Assembly (NCBI RefSeq): GCF_023716945.1
Contig: NZ_JAMQQF010000007.1
Location: 1 to 45,458 of the forward strand
Length of the DNA stretch: 45,458 nucleotides
Direction: 5' to 3'
Source: Frankia sp. AiPs1
GTDB lineage: Bacteria; Actinomycetota; Actinomycetes; Frankiales; Frankiaceae
Under the pieces are notes generated by a model. It searched no databases and had not been told where the DNA came from. It saw only the letters and a list, made by a program, of their open reading frames with translations. The position numbers were made by a program, and so were the translations under genes. Below, piece by piece: positions 26,114 to 34,963 of this stretch. The stretch's first letter is position 1, and every line of letters starts with the position of its first letter.

Positions 26114-27292
26114 TCAGCTCCGCGGCAGGCGCAGGACGCGTTCCGCGATGTAGTTCAGAATCGACTCGTTGTTGATGGGTGCGATCTGCAGGACGCGGAT
26201 CATCGGCCAGAGCGTGACGACATCGGTCTCGTACACGAAAGCCGACCCACCGTGGGTCTGAATGGCCGCCTCGACGGCGCTCAGGGCGGCGCGACTCCCG
26301 AGCAGCTTCGCCATGTTGGCCTGCGCGCCCGCGTCCCGGCCGTCGTCATAGCCCGCGGCCGCCGAATAGGTGACCTGCCGGGCGGCCTCCATCTCCGCCA
26401 TGGCGAGGGCGAGTGGGTGCGCCACCGCCTGGTTCGCCCCGATCGGTTTCCCGAAGGGCGCCCGTTCCTTGGCGTATCCGACCGCTTTCTCCAGCGCGTA
26501 GTTGCCGAGCCCGAGAGCCCACGCGGCGATCGTGACCCGCTCCTGGTTCAGGCACGACAGGAGATAGTCGAAACCGAGCCCCTCCTGCCCGATCAAGGCA
26601 TGGGAGGGGACCTCCACGTCGTCGAAGAAAATCTCGTACTGGTTCTCGGGTGCGTACCACTCGATGTCGAGACGGTTGAGCTGGATGCCGGGCGTCGCGA
26701 GGTCGACGATGAACAGGCCGAAACCCGAGCGCCGGGTCAGCGGCTCGCCGGCCGGTGCGGTGCGGGCGAGCAGCAGAATGTGGTCGGCCTGATCGGCGCC
26801 GGAGATGAACACCTTCTGGCCGTTGATGCGGTAACCGTCGGTGGTGGGTCGCGCGGAGGTGCGCAGCGCGAAGGAGTTCGTGCCCGCCTCCGGCTCGGTG
26901 ACGCCGAAGCAGATTTTGCGGTCCCCACTGATCGTCGGGATCACGTGGTCCTTGATCTGCTGCTCGGATCCGTACCGGCGGATCGCCTCGCGGGAGAACG
27001 ACGTCAGCGAGTACAGCAGCGGCGGAATACCGGCGCGGGCGAGGGCCTCCATCACCGCGGTGTTGCCGGTGAGGCCGCCGCCGGCGCCCCCCAGTTCCTC
27101 GGGAACGCCGATCGCCAGCAGATCGGCCTCGACGAGCGCGTCCCACAGTTCGCCGGCGTGGCCCTGCTCGCGGGCTCGACGCAGGAACATCGACCTCGGG
27201 AACGCGGCCAGCACCCCGTCCACGGCCTGGAACACGGACTCGACGAGTTCGACACTTCCAGCCCGGACGGTCGGTGGCAGATCGGTAGTCAT
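26114..27292 (-). CDS. Acyl-CoA dehydrogenase
   Basis: A 392-residue FAD enzyme that desaturates acyl-CoA at C2-C3. GVTEPEAGTNSF, ERAPFGKPIGANQAVAHPLA and QTHGGSAFVYE are typical motifs. The C-terminal motif reads IAPINNESILNYIAERVL where medium-chain enzymes have the YEGT catalytic-Glu loop, so the base position may differ; this variant is common in actinobacterial paralogues. ATG 27292 with AGGAGAA. It is in line with the enoyl-CoA hydratase upstream (13 bp gap). Confidence 0.9.
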   Translation of the reverse strand: MTTDLPPTVRAGSVELVESVFQAVDGVLAAFPRSMFLRRAREQGHAGELWDALVEADLLAIGVPEELGGAGGGLTGNTAVMEALARAGIPPLLYSLTSFSREAIRRYGSEQQIKDHVIPTISGDRKICFGVTEPEAGTNSFALRTSARPTTDGYRINGQKVFISGADQADHILLLARTAPAGEPLTRRSGFGLFIVDLATPGIQLNRLDIEWYAPENQYEIFFDDVEVPSHALIGQEGLGFDYLLSCLNQERVTIAAWALGLGNYALEKAVGYAKERAPFGKPIGANQAVAHPLALAMAEMEAARQVTYSAAAGYDDGRDAGAQANMAKLLGSRAALSAVEAAIQTHGGSAFVYETDVVTLWPMIRVLQIAPINNESILNYIAERVLRLPRS

Positions 27293-27305
27293 GACAGTTC
27301 TCCTG

Positions 27306-28094
27306 TCAGCGGTTCTCGTAGCGCGGGGTGCGCTTGTCGATGAAGGCGGCCGGACCTTCGCGGGCATCGCGGGAGGCGAGAACACGGGCGTTCAGGGCGC
27401 TTTCGAGTCCGAAGCGTTGTTCGTTGGCCCAGGCGCGCACCGCGATCTCCTTCGCGGTGCGCACCGCGATCGGCGCGTTGCCGGCGATGGTCTCGGCCAG
27501 TTGGATCGCTCGCGGCAGTACCTCGTCCGGTGCGACGACCTCCCCGATCAGCCCGATCCGGCGGGCCTCGTCCGCGTCGACGGTCTCGCCGGTGAGCAGC
27601 AGCTGCATGGCGTTTGGCCAGCTGATCTGCTGGGGGAGCCGCACATGGGTGCCGGCACCGGGTACCAGGCCCCATCGCACCTCCGGCAGGCCGAACACGG
27701 CCCGGTCGGAGGCGACTCGGACGTCGGTGCCGAGAAGAAGTTCGAGGCCCCCGGCCAGGCACAGGCCGTTCACCGCCGCCACAACCGGCTTGTAGAAGTC
27801 GGAGAAGAACCGTTTCGTCGGGTCGGGGATGAGCACGTCGACTTCTCCGGCGGTGAGGCGCGGAATCAGCTCACCAAGGTCGCCACCCGCGGAGAAGGCA
27901 CGTGACCCCGCACCTGTCAGGACCAGGACGCGAAGGTCGTCGTCGGCGTTCACCTCGCGCACAACGGCGGCCAGCCGGGCCAGCATGGCCACCGTCAGCG
28001 CGTTGTGAGCCTGCGGCCGGTCCAGCGTGACGAGGGCGACGTGGCCGCGCCGTTCCAGAGTCACGTCCCCTGGCTTGACCTGCTGCGCGGTCAT
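27306..28094 (-). CDS. Enoyl-CoA hydratase/isomerase
   Basis: A 262-residue crotonase-fold protein. Oxyanion-hole motifs SRAFSAGGDLGEL and GLCLAGGLELLLGTDVRVAS are present, and GLPEVRWGLVPGAG carries a catalytic-type Glu. ATG 28094 follows GAGGGGG. It is the first gene of the minus-strand beta-oxidation run (hydratase, dehydrogenase, ligase) and divergent from the SDR at 28302. Confidence 0.9.
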   Translation of the reverse strand: MTAQQVKPGDVTLERRGHVALVTLDRPQAHNALTVAMLARLAAVVREVNADDDLRVLVLTGAGSRAFSAGGDLGELIPRLTAGEVDVLIPDPTKRFFSDFYKPVVAAVNGLCLAGGLELLLGTDVRVASDRAVFGLPEVRWGLVPGAGTHVRLPQQISWPNAMQLLLTGETVDADEARRIGLIGEVVAPDEVLPRAIQLAETIAGNAPIAVRTAKEIAVRAWANEQRFGLESALNARVLASRDAREGPAAFIDKRTPRYENR

Positions 28095-28221
28095 CGTTCC
28101 CCCTCGGGCTCGTGTCGACGTCCCGAACGCTAGGGGCTCAGCGCCCTCGGCCGGTGTTGCACTGTGGTACAGCCGGCGGCCGAGAGCCGGACGCGGCCGT
28201 CCGGCCTGGTACGCGGGTGGG

Positions 28222-28239
28222 GCTGTCCCGATGTGGGAC
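28222..28239 (+). promoter_or_regulatory. Shared 18-bp operator-like site, copy 1
   Basis: GCTGTCCCGATGTGGGAC, in the 207-bp divergent region between enoyl-CoA hydratase and SDR, 62 nt before the SDR ATG. It is 16/18 identical to the site at 34881-34898. Confidence 0.5.
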
Positions 28240-28301
28240 GCCGGACGCGCCAGTCGCCGGCGGACACTGCGCCCAGGTGTACCGGCAGCGAGGAGCGGCG
28301 G

Positions 28302-29048
28302 ATGGGACAGGCGCGGGACCTCGTCGATCAGGTGGCGTTGGTGACGGGCGCAGGGTCGGGGATCGGGGCCGCGACGGTGCGGCGACTCGCCGGGCGCGGG
28401 GCACGTGTCGTCGTTGCCGACATCGACGTCGGGGCCGCCTCGGCCCGCGCCGCCGAGGTGGGTGGCCTCGCGGTGCCGGTCGACGTCTCGGATCCGGACT
28501 CCGTACAGGCGATGGTGAGCGCCGCGGTGGCGGTCTCGGGGCGGCTGGACATCGCGGTGAACAACGCCGGTATCGGCGTGCCGGTCAAGAAGCCGGTGGG
28601 GGACATGTCGCCGGACGACTGGCACCGGGTCATGCGGGTGAACGCCGACGGGGTCTTCTACTGCCTGCAGGCGGAACTGGCGGTGATGCAGGCGGCCGGG
28701 CGTGGCGTGGTCGTCAACGTCGCCTCGGTGATGGGCGTCGTGGGGACACCCGGTGGGGCTGCCTATGTCGCGTCGAAGCACGCCGTGGTGGGCCTGACGA
28801 AGGCGGCGGCACTCGACTACGCCGCGAGCGGCATCCGCGTCAACGCCGTCGGGCCGGGCTTCGTCGACACGCCGTTGCTCGCCCGCCAGGACGCCGCCAC
28901 CCGTGCGCGTACCGAGGCGGCGCACCCGGTGGGCCGCCTGGCCAGCGCGGACGAGGTCGCCGCGGTCGTGGAGTTCCTGGTCTCGCCGAGCGCGTCGTTC
29001 GTGACCGGCGCCCTGTACACGGTCGACGGCGGCTACACCGTCGGGTGA
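28302..29048 (+). CDS. SDR family oxidoreductase
   Basis: A 248-residue classical SDR: TGAGSGIG (15-22), NNAG (87-90), Ser142, Tyr155, Lys159 and C-terminal VDGGYTVG. ADID at the end of beta-2 suggests NAD. ATG 28302 with GAGGAG. It is first in the plus-strand run that continues into the Liv-type importer after 185 bp, and divergent from the beta-oxidation genes. A 3-hydroxyacyl-CoA or alcohol dehydrogenase role fits. Confidence 0.88.
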   Translation: MGQARDLVDQVALVTGAGSGIGAATVRRLAGRGARVVVADIDVGAASARAAEVGGLAVPVDVSDPDSVQAMVSAAVAVSGRLDIAVNNAGIGVPVKKPVGDMSPDDWHRVMRVNADGVFYCLQAELAVMQAAGRGVVVNVASVMGVVGTPGGAAYVASKHAVVGLTKAAALDYAASGIRVNAVGPGFVDTPLLARQDAATRARTEAAHPVGRLASADEVAAVVEFLVSPSASFVTGALYTVDGGYTVG

Positions 29049-29093
29049 GCCGCGGACGCCCTGAGCTGCATCTATCGGGCGCCAGCGGTTCCC

Positions 29094-29111
29094 GCTGACC
29101 TGTAATCGGAC
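29094..29111 (+). promoter_or_regulatory. Shared operator-like site, copy 2 (weaker)
   Basis: GCTGACCTGTAATCGGAC matches the 34881 site at 14 of 18 positions and lies 122 nt before the substrate-binding protein start, so the importer may have its own regulated promoter. Confidence 0.35.
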
Positions 29112-29233
29112 ACCCGCAAATCTGGATGCGCCGTGATTGTGCTCCCAAGCATCGGCGTGCAGACCGGTCGGTTCAGGGCTCGGCAGGGCCGTGCCTGCGC
29201 AGCGCCTGGCTCGCCGCACCAGAGGAGACGAAC

Positions 29234-30436
29234 ATGAGACATCGGGCGAGGACCGCCACCTGCTTACTTGCGGCATCGGTCGCCATTTTGACCGCCGCGT
29301 GCGGCAGTAGCGGTAGTTCCGGGGGGTCTGCCGCCGGTGACGTGCTGAAGATCACCTACATTGCCGACACCTCCGGCCCGGGTGCCTTTTACGGCAAGGA
29401 CTACGTCGCCGGGGCCAAGTACGCGGTCGACCAGGTGAACGCCGAGGGGGGCGTCGGCGGGCGAAAACTCGACCTCGAGGTCGTCGACTCCGCCTCCGAC
29501 CAGCAGGCCGCGGTCGGCGCCATGACCAAGGCCGTCAAGTCGAACTCTTCCGCCGTCCTGTACGCCCTGCTAAGTCAGAACGCGCTCGCGATGGCCCCGA
29601 TCGCCCAGCGGTCAAAGGTGCCGTTCATCGTCGGCCAGTCGGGCGTTGACGGGATCACCGAGGCCGGCGACTACGTCTACCGTACGACCACGTCCGAGGG
29701 GCGCTTCTACGAGGCGATGCTCTCGACCCTGCACGACAAGGGCGCGTCGTCCACGGCCATTCTGTACGCGAGCGACAATCCGACGGCCGTGACGAACGCG
29801 ACCAAGACCATTCCGGCGATCGCCAAGAAGCTCGGCATGACGATTACCGAGACCGTTCCGGTGAAGACAGCCGACACCGACTACTCGCAGCCGGCGTCGC
29901 GCATCGCCGACAGCTCGCCGGATGTGGTCGCCGACCTGACCTTCGGCCCGGCGGTCACCACGTCGATCCAGGCACTGCGGGAAGCCGGCTTCGACGGCCC
30001 GCTGTACGGCACGTCCGCCCTCGGTGCCGGTGCGCTCAAGCCCGCCGGTGCCGCGGCCAAGGACACCTACTACCCGTCGGTGTTCATCCCGTCGCCGAAG
30101 CTGCCATGGGCCTCGGGCACCTCGTTCCTGTCCGAATACCAGAAGGCGACCGGTTCGGCGCCGTCGTTCTCCGCGGCCGGTGGACACGACCAGGTGATGT
30201 TCCTGGTGGCCGCGTTGCAGGAGATCGGCAAGGGTGACGTCACCCACGAGAGCGTCAAGGACGCTCTCGCCTCCGTCGCCGGCAAGGGGTTCGTCGGAGC
30301 AACCGGGGAGCCCGTGCGGTTCGTCGACCGGGCCGCCGTGACGCCGGGAGTGCTCGTGCGCTGGGACGGCGAAGCGGAGACTGTCGCGCCGGACCAGCCC
30401 TCGCCGCTGCTGGCCGCCTACACCGGCCGAGGATGA
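29234..30436 (+). CDS. Branched-chain-type ABC substrate-binding lipoprotein
   Basis: A 400-residue receptor of the LivJ/LivK type. Its signal peptide ends in lipobox TAAC (Cys at about 23) and is followed by a Ser/Gly linker; YGKDYVAGAKYAVDQVNAEG is the typical first helix. Type-I periplasmic binding lobes follow. ATG 29234 with GAGGAG. First gene of a complete five-gene importer. In degradation clusters such receptors often bind aromatic or organic acids rather than amino acids, which is inferred here. Confidence 0.9.
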   Translation: MRHRARTATCLLAASVAILTAACGSSGSSGGSAAGDVLKITYIADTSGPGAFYGKDYVAGAKYAVDQVNAEGGVGGRKLDLEVVDSASDQQAAVGAMTKAVKSNSSAVLYALLSQNALAMAPIAQRSKVPFIVGQSGVDGITEAGDYVYRTTTSEGRFYEAMLSTLHDKGASSTAILYASDNPTAVTNATKTIPAIAKKLGMTITETVPVKTADTDYSQPASRIADSSPDVVADLTFGPAVTTSIQALREAGFDGPLYGTSALGAGALKPAGAAAKDTYYPSVFIPSPKLPWASGTSFLSEYQKATGSAPSFSAAGGHDQVMFLVAALQEIGKGDVTHESVKDALASVAGKGFVGATGEPVRFVDRAAVTPGVLVRWDGEAETVAPDQPSPLLAAYTGRG

Positions 30437-30452
30437 GGGAAGGAGGAACGCG

Positions 30453-31346
30453 ATGACTCAGCAGCTCGTCAACGCCATCGCGCTGGGCTCGATCTACACC
30501 TTGTTCTCGCTCGGTCTCACCCTGTCGTGGGGAATCTTGAACGTGCTGAACCTGGCACACGGGGCGATCTTCACGGCGGGCACGATGTTCGCGTTCCTCC
30601 TGACCGAGCACGCCGCCGGCCTGCCGTTCGCGGTGGTACTCGCAGCCGCCCTGGTTGGGAGCGCGCTGCTGGCGGTCCTGATGGAGGCGGTGGCCTTCGC
30701 CCCCATCCGGGCCCGGTCCGGGAACGCGCTGGACGCCGAGATGCGGACCCTGATCGCCAGTGTCGCCGTGGCGTCGATCATCGTGACTGTCGTCGGCATC
30801 CAGAGCGATCACCAGCCTTATGCGCTGCCGCAGTCGCTGCTCGAACGGCACCGGTACGACGTGCTCGGCGTCCACGTGTCGAACGTGCAGATCCTGGTGC
30901 TGGTGGCGGCGATCGTGCTGTCGGCGCTGCTGGTGCTGTTCGTCCGCCGGAGCAGGTACGGGCGGGCGATGCGGGCGGTCGCCTTCGACCGCACCGCCGC
31001 GGGCATGGTCGGCATCTCGGCCCGCACCCTGCAGTTGGCGGCGATGGCGCTCAGCGGTGCCCTCGCTGGCGTCGCCGGGGTGCTGCTGGCCGTCTACCTG
31101 GGCGCGGCCGACGCGCACATGGGTGACTCGTTCCTGCTCAAGGCGTTCGCCATCATCATCCTGGCCGGTGTCGGCAGCCTCGAGGGAGCGGTCTTCTTCG
31201 CCTACGCCTTGGCCCTGGTCGAGACCCTGGTCGGGTACTACCTCGGCGGCGATGTGCGGGACGCCCTCGCATTCGTGCTCATCGTCGTCATCCTTGTCCT
31301 CCGTCCGCAGGGGCTCGCGGCCCGGCAGGGGTGGCAGCGCGCATGA
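30453..31346 (+). CDS. livH: Branched-chain-type ABC permease (LivH-like)
   Basis: A 297-residue permease with 7-8 hydrophobic helices. GLTLSWGILNVLNLAHGAIF is the conserved N-terminal region and GVGSLEGAVFFAYALALVET the later conserved loop. ATG 30453 has GGAGG. Its TGA overlaps the next gene's ATG (ATGA), so translation is coupled. Confidence 0.9.
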   Translation: MTQQLVNAIALGSIYTLFSLGLTLSWGILNVLNLAHGAIFTAGTMFAFLLTEHAAGLPFAVVLAAALVGSALLAVLMEAVAFAPIRARSGNALDAEMRTLIASVAVASIIVTVVGIQSDHQPYALPQSLLERHRYDVLGVHVSNVQILVLVAAIVLSALLVLFVRRSRYGRAMRAVAFDRTAAGMVGISARTLQLAAMALSGALAGVAGVLLAVYLGAADAHMGDSFLLKAFAIIILAGVGSLEGAVFFAYALALVETLVGYYLGGDVRDALAFVLIVVILVLRPQGLAARQGWQRA

Positions 31347-32302
31347 TCGACTGGTTCAGCGGCAACGAGGGCTACATCCAGGGCGCGCTGGTCGCGGCCC
31401 TGCTCGCGGCGAGCGTGCAGGTCGCCCTGCGGGCCGGCGTCCTGTCGTTCGCGAGCGTCGGTTTCTACGGCGTCGGGGCCTATGGCACGGGCTACCTGAC
31501 AGCGACGCAGGGATGGGGGACGGCGCCGGCCGCGGCCGTGGTCGTGATCATCACGGTTTTCCTGTCCTGGTTGCTCGCGCTGGTCCTGGCGCGGCTGCGC
31601 GCCCTGTATCTGGCGATGGCCACCATCGCGTTCGTGTTGCTCGTTCAGATCGGGGCGCTCGCCTGGGACAGCGTGACGGGTGGTCCGCTCGGTCTGTTCG
31701 GCATCCCGCCGGCGCTCGGCACCGGCGGGGTGGCCGTGATCCTGGCCGGCGTGCTGGCCGTGAACGCGCTGACCCAGCGGGGCGCGGTCGGGCGCCGACT
31801 GCTCCTGCTGCGCAAGGACGAGGCGCTCGCCAGCGCGCTCGGCGTGAACGTGCGCCGCCAACACCAGATCGCGTTCGTGTGGAGTGCGGTCCTCGGGTCG
31901 CTCGCGGGTATCTCCCAGGCCAGCCTCCTGACGGTCTTCACCCCCGAGAACCTCGGCTTCTCCGTCATGGTGTCCGCGCTGACCGCCCTGGTCGTGGGCG
32001 GCACCTGGCACTGGAGCGGGCCGTTGATCGGCGGGGTCGTGTTCTCCTGGTTCCTCTCCGCTTATCTGGGTTTCGCCAGCGACTACCGGGGGGTGGTCGA
32101 AGGCGCGCTGACCGTCGTCGTCCTGGTGTTCCTGCCGAAGGGGCTCGCCGGCCTGTCCGAACTGCTCGATCCCCGCCGCCTGCGCCGCGCGGCGGGCACG
32201 CCCACCGGCGGACCAGGCGGCGTATCCGCCGGGGTGCCAGGCGGCGTGTCCACCGGTCCGGACCGGCCAGTGCCGGCTCCGGAGATGGGGGTGTCCTCAT
32301 GA
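31343..32302 (+). CDS. livM: Branched-chain-type ABC permease (LivM-like)
   Basis: A 319-residue partner permease with about 8 helices; AGVLSFASVGFYGVGAYGTG and GGTWHWSGPLIGG are LivM-like. The C-terminal tail is Pro/Gly-rich and contains GGPGGVSAG, GVPGGVSTG repeats. Start ATG 31343 overlaps the livH stop; its own stop overlaps the ATPase start. Confidence 0.9.
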   Translation: MIDWFSGNEGYIQGALVAALLAASVQVALRAGVLSFASVGFYGVGAYGTGYLTATQGWGTAPAAAVVVIITVFLSWLLALVLARLRALYLAMATIAFVLLVQIGALAWDSVTGGPLGLFGIPPALGTGGVAVILAGVLAVNALTQRGAVGRRLLLLRKDEALASALGVNVRRQHQIAFVWSAVLGSLAGISQASLLTVFTPENLGFSVMVSALTALVVGGTWHWSGPLIGGVVFSWFLSAYLGFASDYRGVVEGALTVVVLVFLPKGLAGLSELLDPRRLRRAAGTPTGGPGGVSAGVPGGVSTGPDRPVPAPEMGVSS

Positions 32303-33042
32303 CCGCCGTCCTCGAGCTGCGGGACATCAAGGTGTGGTTCGGCGGGGTGAAGGCCGTGGACGGGGTCTCGCTCGCCCTCGAACCGGGCCATCTGCACGCC
32401 CTCGTCGGGCCCAACGGGTCCGGTAAGACCACCGTGGTGAACACGATGTCGCGCCTGGTCACCCCGACGGCCGGGCAGGTGTTCCTCGACGGGCAGGACG
32501 TGACGGCGGCCGGACCACACGAGGTCTACCGCCGCGGGTTGGCCCGCACCTTCCAGGGCATCCGGCTCGTCGAGGGCCTGACGGTGCGCGAGAACGTGCT
32601 CCTGGGGGTGCAGGAACTCCCCGCGGCGCGATCCCGGGCCGGCCGTCGGCGTGCCGCCGAGGCCGCCGACGAGGCTCTGGAACGCATGGACGTGCACCAC
32701 CTAGCCCAGGTCGCACCGGCTGCGCTGCCCTACGGCGTCCAGCGGCGCGTCGAGATCGCCCGGGCCGTTGCCGGTGCGCCGAAGATCCTGCTGCTCGACG
32801 AGCCGGTGGCCGGCATGAGCGCCGGTGAGCGCCAGGAGATCTCCGCGGTGCTCGGCCGCCTGCGCGATGACGGGATGACGATGCTGCTCATCGAGCACGA
32901 CCTGCGGTTCGTGCTCGGCCTGAGCGACCACCTGTTCGTGCTCAACTTCGGTCAGCTGCTGGCCGCAGGCGATCCGGCGGCCACCGCCGCGCTGCCGGCC
33001 GTGCAGGAGGCGTTCCTGGGGAGGAAACATGTCCCTGCTTGA
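32299..33042 (+). CDS. livG: Branched-chain-type ABC ATPase (LivG-like)
   Basis: A 247-residue ATPase: Walker A GPNGSGKT (37-44), Walker B ILLLDEPVAGMS, H-loop LLIEHD. The signature reads LPYGVQRRVEIARA rather than LSGGQ, as in many LivG proteins. Its ATG overlaps livM's stop, and it overlaps livF by 14 bp. Confidence 0.92.
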   Translation: MTAVLELRDIKVWFGGVKAVDGVSLALEPGHLHALVGPNGSGKTTVVNTMSRLVTPTAGQVFLDGQDVTAAGPHEVYRRGLARTFQGIRLVEGLTVRENVLLGVQELPAARSRAGRRRAAEAADEALERMDVHHLAQVAPAALPYGVQRRVEIARAVAGAPKILLLDEPVAGMSAGERQEISAVLGRLRDDGMTMLLIEHDLRFVLGLSDHLFVLNFGQLLAAGDPAATAALPAVQEAFLGRKHVPA

Positions 33043-33754
33043 GATCGAGCACCTGCGGGTCGCCTACGGCAAGGTCGTCGCGCTGCGCGACGTCGACCTG
33101 GTGCTGGAGGAGGGCGCCATCACCGTCGTCGTCGGGGTTAACGGGGCCGGCAAGAGCTCGCTGATGAACGCCGTCAGCGGCCTGGTCCGGGTGTCGGCCG
33201 GATCGGTGCGGCTGCGCGGGCGCGACATCACCAACCGCCCGAGCCACCGGATCGCGCGGGCGGGGGTCGTGCAGGTGCCCGAGGGCCGGCGGATCTTCGC
33301 GCCGTTGACCGTCGAGGACAACCTGCTCCTCGGCGGGCACACGATCCATGATCGTCGGCGCCGGCAGGCGATTCTGGCGACGGTGTACGAGTCGTTCCCG
33401 GTGCTCGCCGAGCGCCGGGACTCCACCGCGGGCCTGCTCAGCGGGGGTCAGCAGCAGATGCTGGCGTTCGGCCGGGCGTTGATGACCGATCCCAGTCTCC
33501 TGCTGCTGGACGAGCCGTCCATGGGCCTGGCTCCGGTCATGGTCGACGTCATCGTCGAGGCGATCCGCGACATCGCCGCCCGCGGCATGTCGATCCTTCT
33601 GGTGGAGCAGAACGCCGCCGCGGCGTTCAGCGTCGCCTCGCAGGCGTACGTCCTGGAGAACGGCGAGGTGGTGCTGTCGGGTCCGGCCTCGACGGTGGCC
33701 GAGGATCCCCGGGTGCTACGGGCCTTCCTCGGAATCGAGGCCGGGGTTTCCTGA
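33029..33754 (+). CDS. livF: Branched-chain-type ABC ATPase (LivF-like)
   Basis: A 241-residue ATPase: Walker A GVNGAGKS (36-43), signature LSGGQQQML, Walker B LLLLDEPSMGLAP, H-loop LLVEQN. It starts at ATG 33029 with GAGGAAA inside livG. Last gene of the importer; a hairpin over its stop codon probably ends the transcript. Confidence 0.92.
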   Translation: MSLLEIEHLRVAYGKVVALRDVDLVLEEGAITVVVGVNGAGKSSLMNAVSGLVRVSAGSVRLRGRDITNRPSHRIARAGVVQVPEGRRIFAPLTVEDNLLLGGHTIHDRRRRQAILATVYESFPVLAERRDSTAGLLSGGQQQMLAFGRALMTDPSLLLLDEPSMGLAPVMVDVIVEAIRDIAARGMSILLVEQNAAAAFSVASQAYVLENGEVVLSGPASTVAEDPRVLRAFLGIEAGVS

Positions 33755-33780
33755 CCGAGCGGAGCCGTCCCGTCGGTCAG
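33751..33780. terminator. Hairpin over two convergent stop codons
   Basis: CTGACCGA (33751-33758) pairs perfectly with TCGGTCAG (33773-33780) across a 14-nt loop. The stem contains the livF TGA and overlaps the last codons of the convergent alcohol dehydrogenase. Confidence 0.6.
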
Positions 33781-34814
33781 TCCGGGACGACGACGGCCCG
33801 CCCGCGAACACTGCCTTCGGCGAGGCGCCGGTAGGCGACCGGGGCCTCGTCGAGGCTGTAGGTCTCCACCTCGACGCGGATCTGGCCCGCGGCGGCCATC
33901 TCCAACACCTCGAACAGCTCGGGGCGCGAACCCCAGTACGGGAACCGGACCGACGCGTCGAACGCGATGGTGCGGTAGCCGACCGGGACCGCGCCGCCGC
34001 CGACACCGATCACCGACACGTCCGCCCCCCGGGCCGCCACCCGCGCCGCCAGATCGGTGGTGGCGGGGGACCCGACGAGATCCAGCACCATCGCGGCTCC
34101 GGTGCCGCGGCTGAGGCCGGCGACGAGCTCGGCGGCGTCCTCACCCCGGACGGCGTGCTGGGCGCCGAGGCCGCGGGCGAGCGCGAGCCGGTCGTCGTCG
34201 ATGTCGACGGCGACGACCGTGGCCGGGCAGAGCGCGCGCAGCATCTGCACGGCGACGTGCCCCAGCCCACCGACACCCACGACCACGGCGATGCTGCCGG
34301 GTAGCAGCCGTGGCAGCGACTGCCTGATCGCGTGGTACGGCGTGAGACCGGCGTCGGTGAGACAGACGTGGCGCACCGGGTCGAGATCGCCGAGCGGCAC
34401 CAGGTGGCGTGCGTCGTTGACGAGCTGGTACTCCGCCATCGACCCGGCCGACCCGAGACCGGGAGCACGGATGCCGAGGCCGGCCGCGAACGGGCAGTGG
34501 TTCTCCGCGCCGGTGGCACAGACGCGGCAGCGACCGCAGCCCCACGGTCCGTAGACGACCACCGGCTCGCCAACACGAACCCCGGCCACGCCCGCCCCGA
34601 TCTCGGCCACCACACCCGCGCCCTCGTGGCCCAGCGTGAGCGGCAGCGAGCCGTACGGGTAGGTGTCGGCGTCGCGCGCGAGCAGGCCCAGGTCGGAGTG
34701 GCACACCCCGGCCGCGGTGACCCGTAGCAGAACCTGACCGGGCCCGGGCCGGGGCCGTTCGACCTCGACCACCTCGGGCCACTGGCCGAAAGTGCGGTAC
34801 TGCAACGCCTTCAT
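33777..34814 (-). CDS. Zinc-dependent alcohol dehydrogenase
   Basis: A 345-residue medium-chain dehydrogenase. Catalytic zinc ligands Cys38 (GVCHSD) and His63-Glu64 (GHEGAG); structural zinc Cys93, 96, 99, 107 (CGRCRVCATGAENHC); cofactor motif GVGGLG; DID after beta-2 favours NAD. ATG 34814 with GGGGAGAA. It is divergent from the SDR at 34964 and shares that intergenic operator-like palindrome. It likely oxidises the pathway's alcohol. Confidence 0.92.
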   Translation of the reverse strand: MKALQYRTFGQWPEVVEVERPRPGPGQVLLRVTAAGVCHSDLGLLARDADTYPYGSLPLTLGHEGAGVVAEIGAGVAGVRVGEPVVVYGPWGCGRCRVCATGAENHCPFAAGLGIRAPGLGSAGSMAEYQLVNDARHLVPLGDLDPVRHVCLTDAGLTPYHAIRQSLPRLLPGSIAVVVGVGGLGHVAVQMLRALCPATVVAVDIDDDRLALARGLGAQHAVRGEDAAELVAGLSRGTGAAMVLDLVGSPATTDLAARVAARGADVSVIGVGGGAVPVGYRTIAFDASVRFPYWGSRPELFEVLEMAAAGQIRVEVETYSLDEAPVAYRRLAEGSVRGRAVVVPD

Positions 34815-34880
34815 GCTTCTCCCCTCGCCGCCGCGTCCGTCTCGGGCCGCCACCATCGCACCGCCGCGCGGGACGTCCGC

Positions 34881-34901
34881 GCTGTCCCGTTGTCGGACAG
34901 C
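34881..34901. promoter_or_regulatory. Shared operator-like palindrome, copy 3
   Basis: GCTGTCC-CGTTGTC-GGACAGC, a perfect 7-bp inverted repeat with a 7-nt spacer, midway in the 149-bp divergent region (66-67 nt from both start codons). It is the best copy of the motif also seen at 28222 and 29094. Confidence 0.6.
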
Positions 34902-34963
34902 CCGTCCGTGGCGAATCGGCTTACCTTCCTTCGAGGGCAGCCGCCCCGGGACAGAGGAGGACC

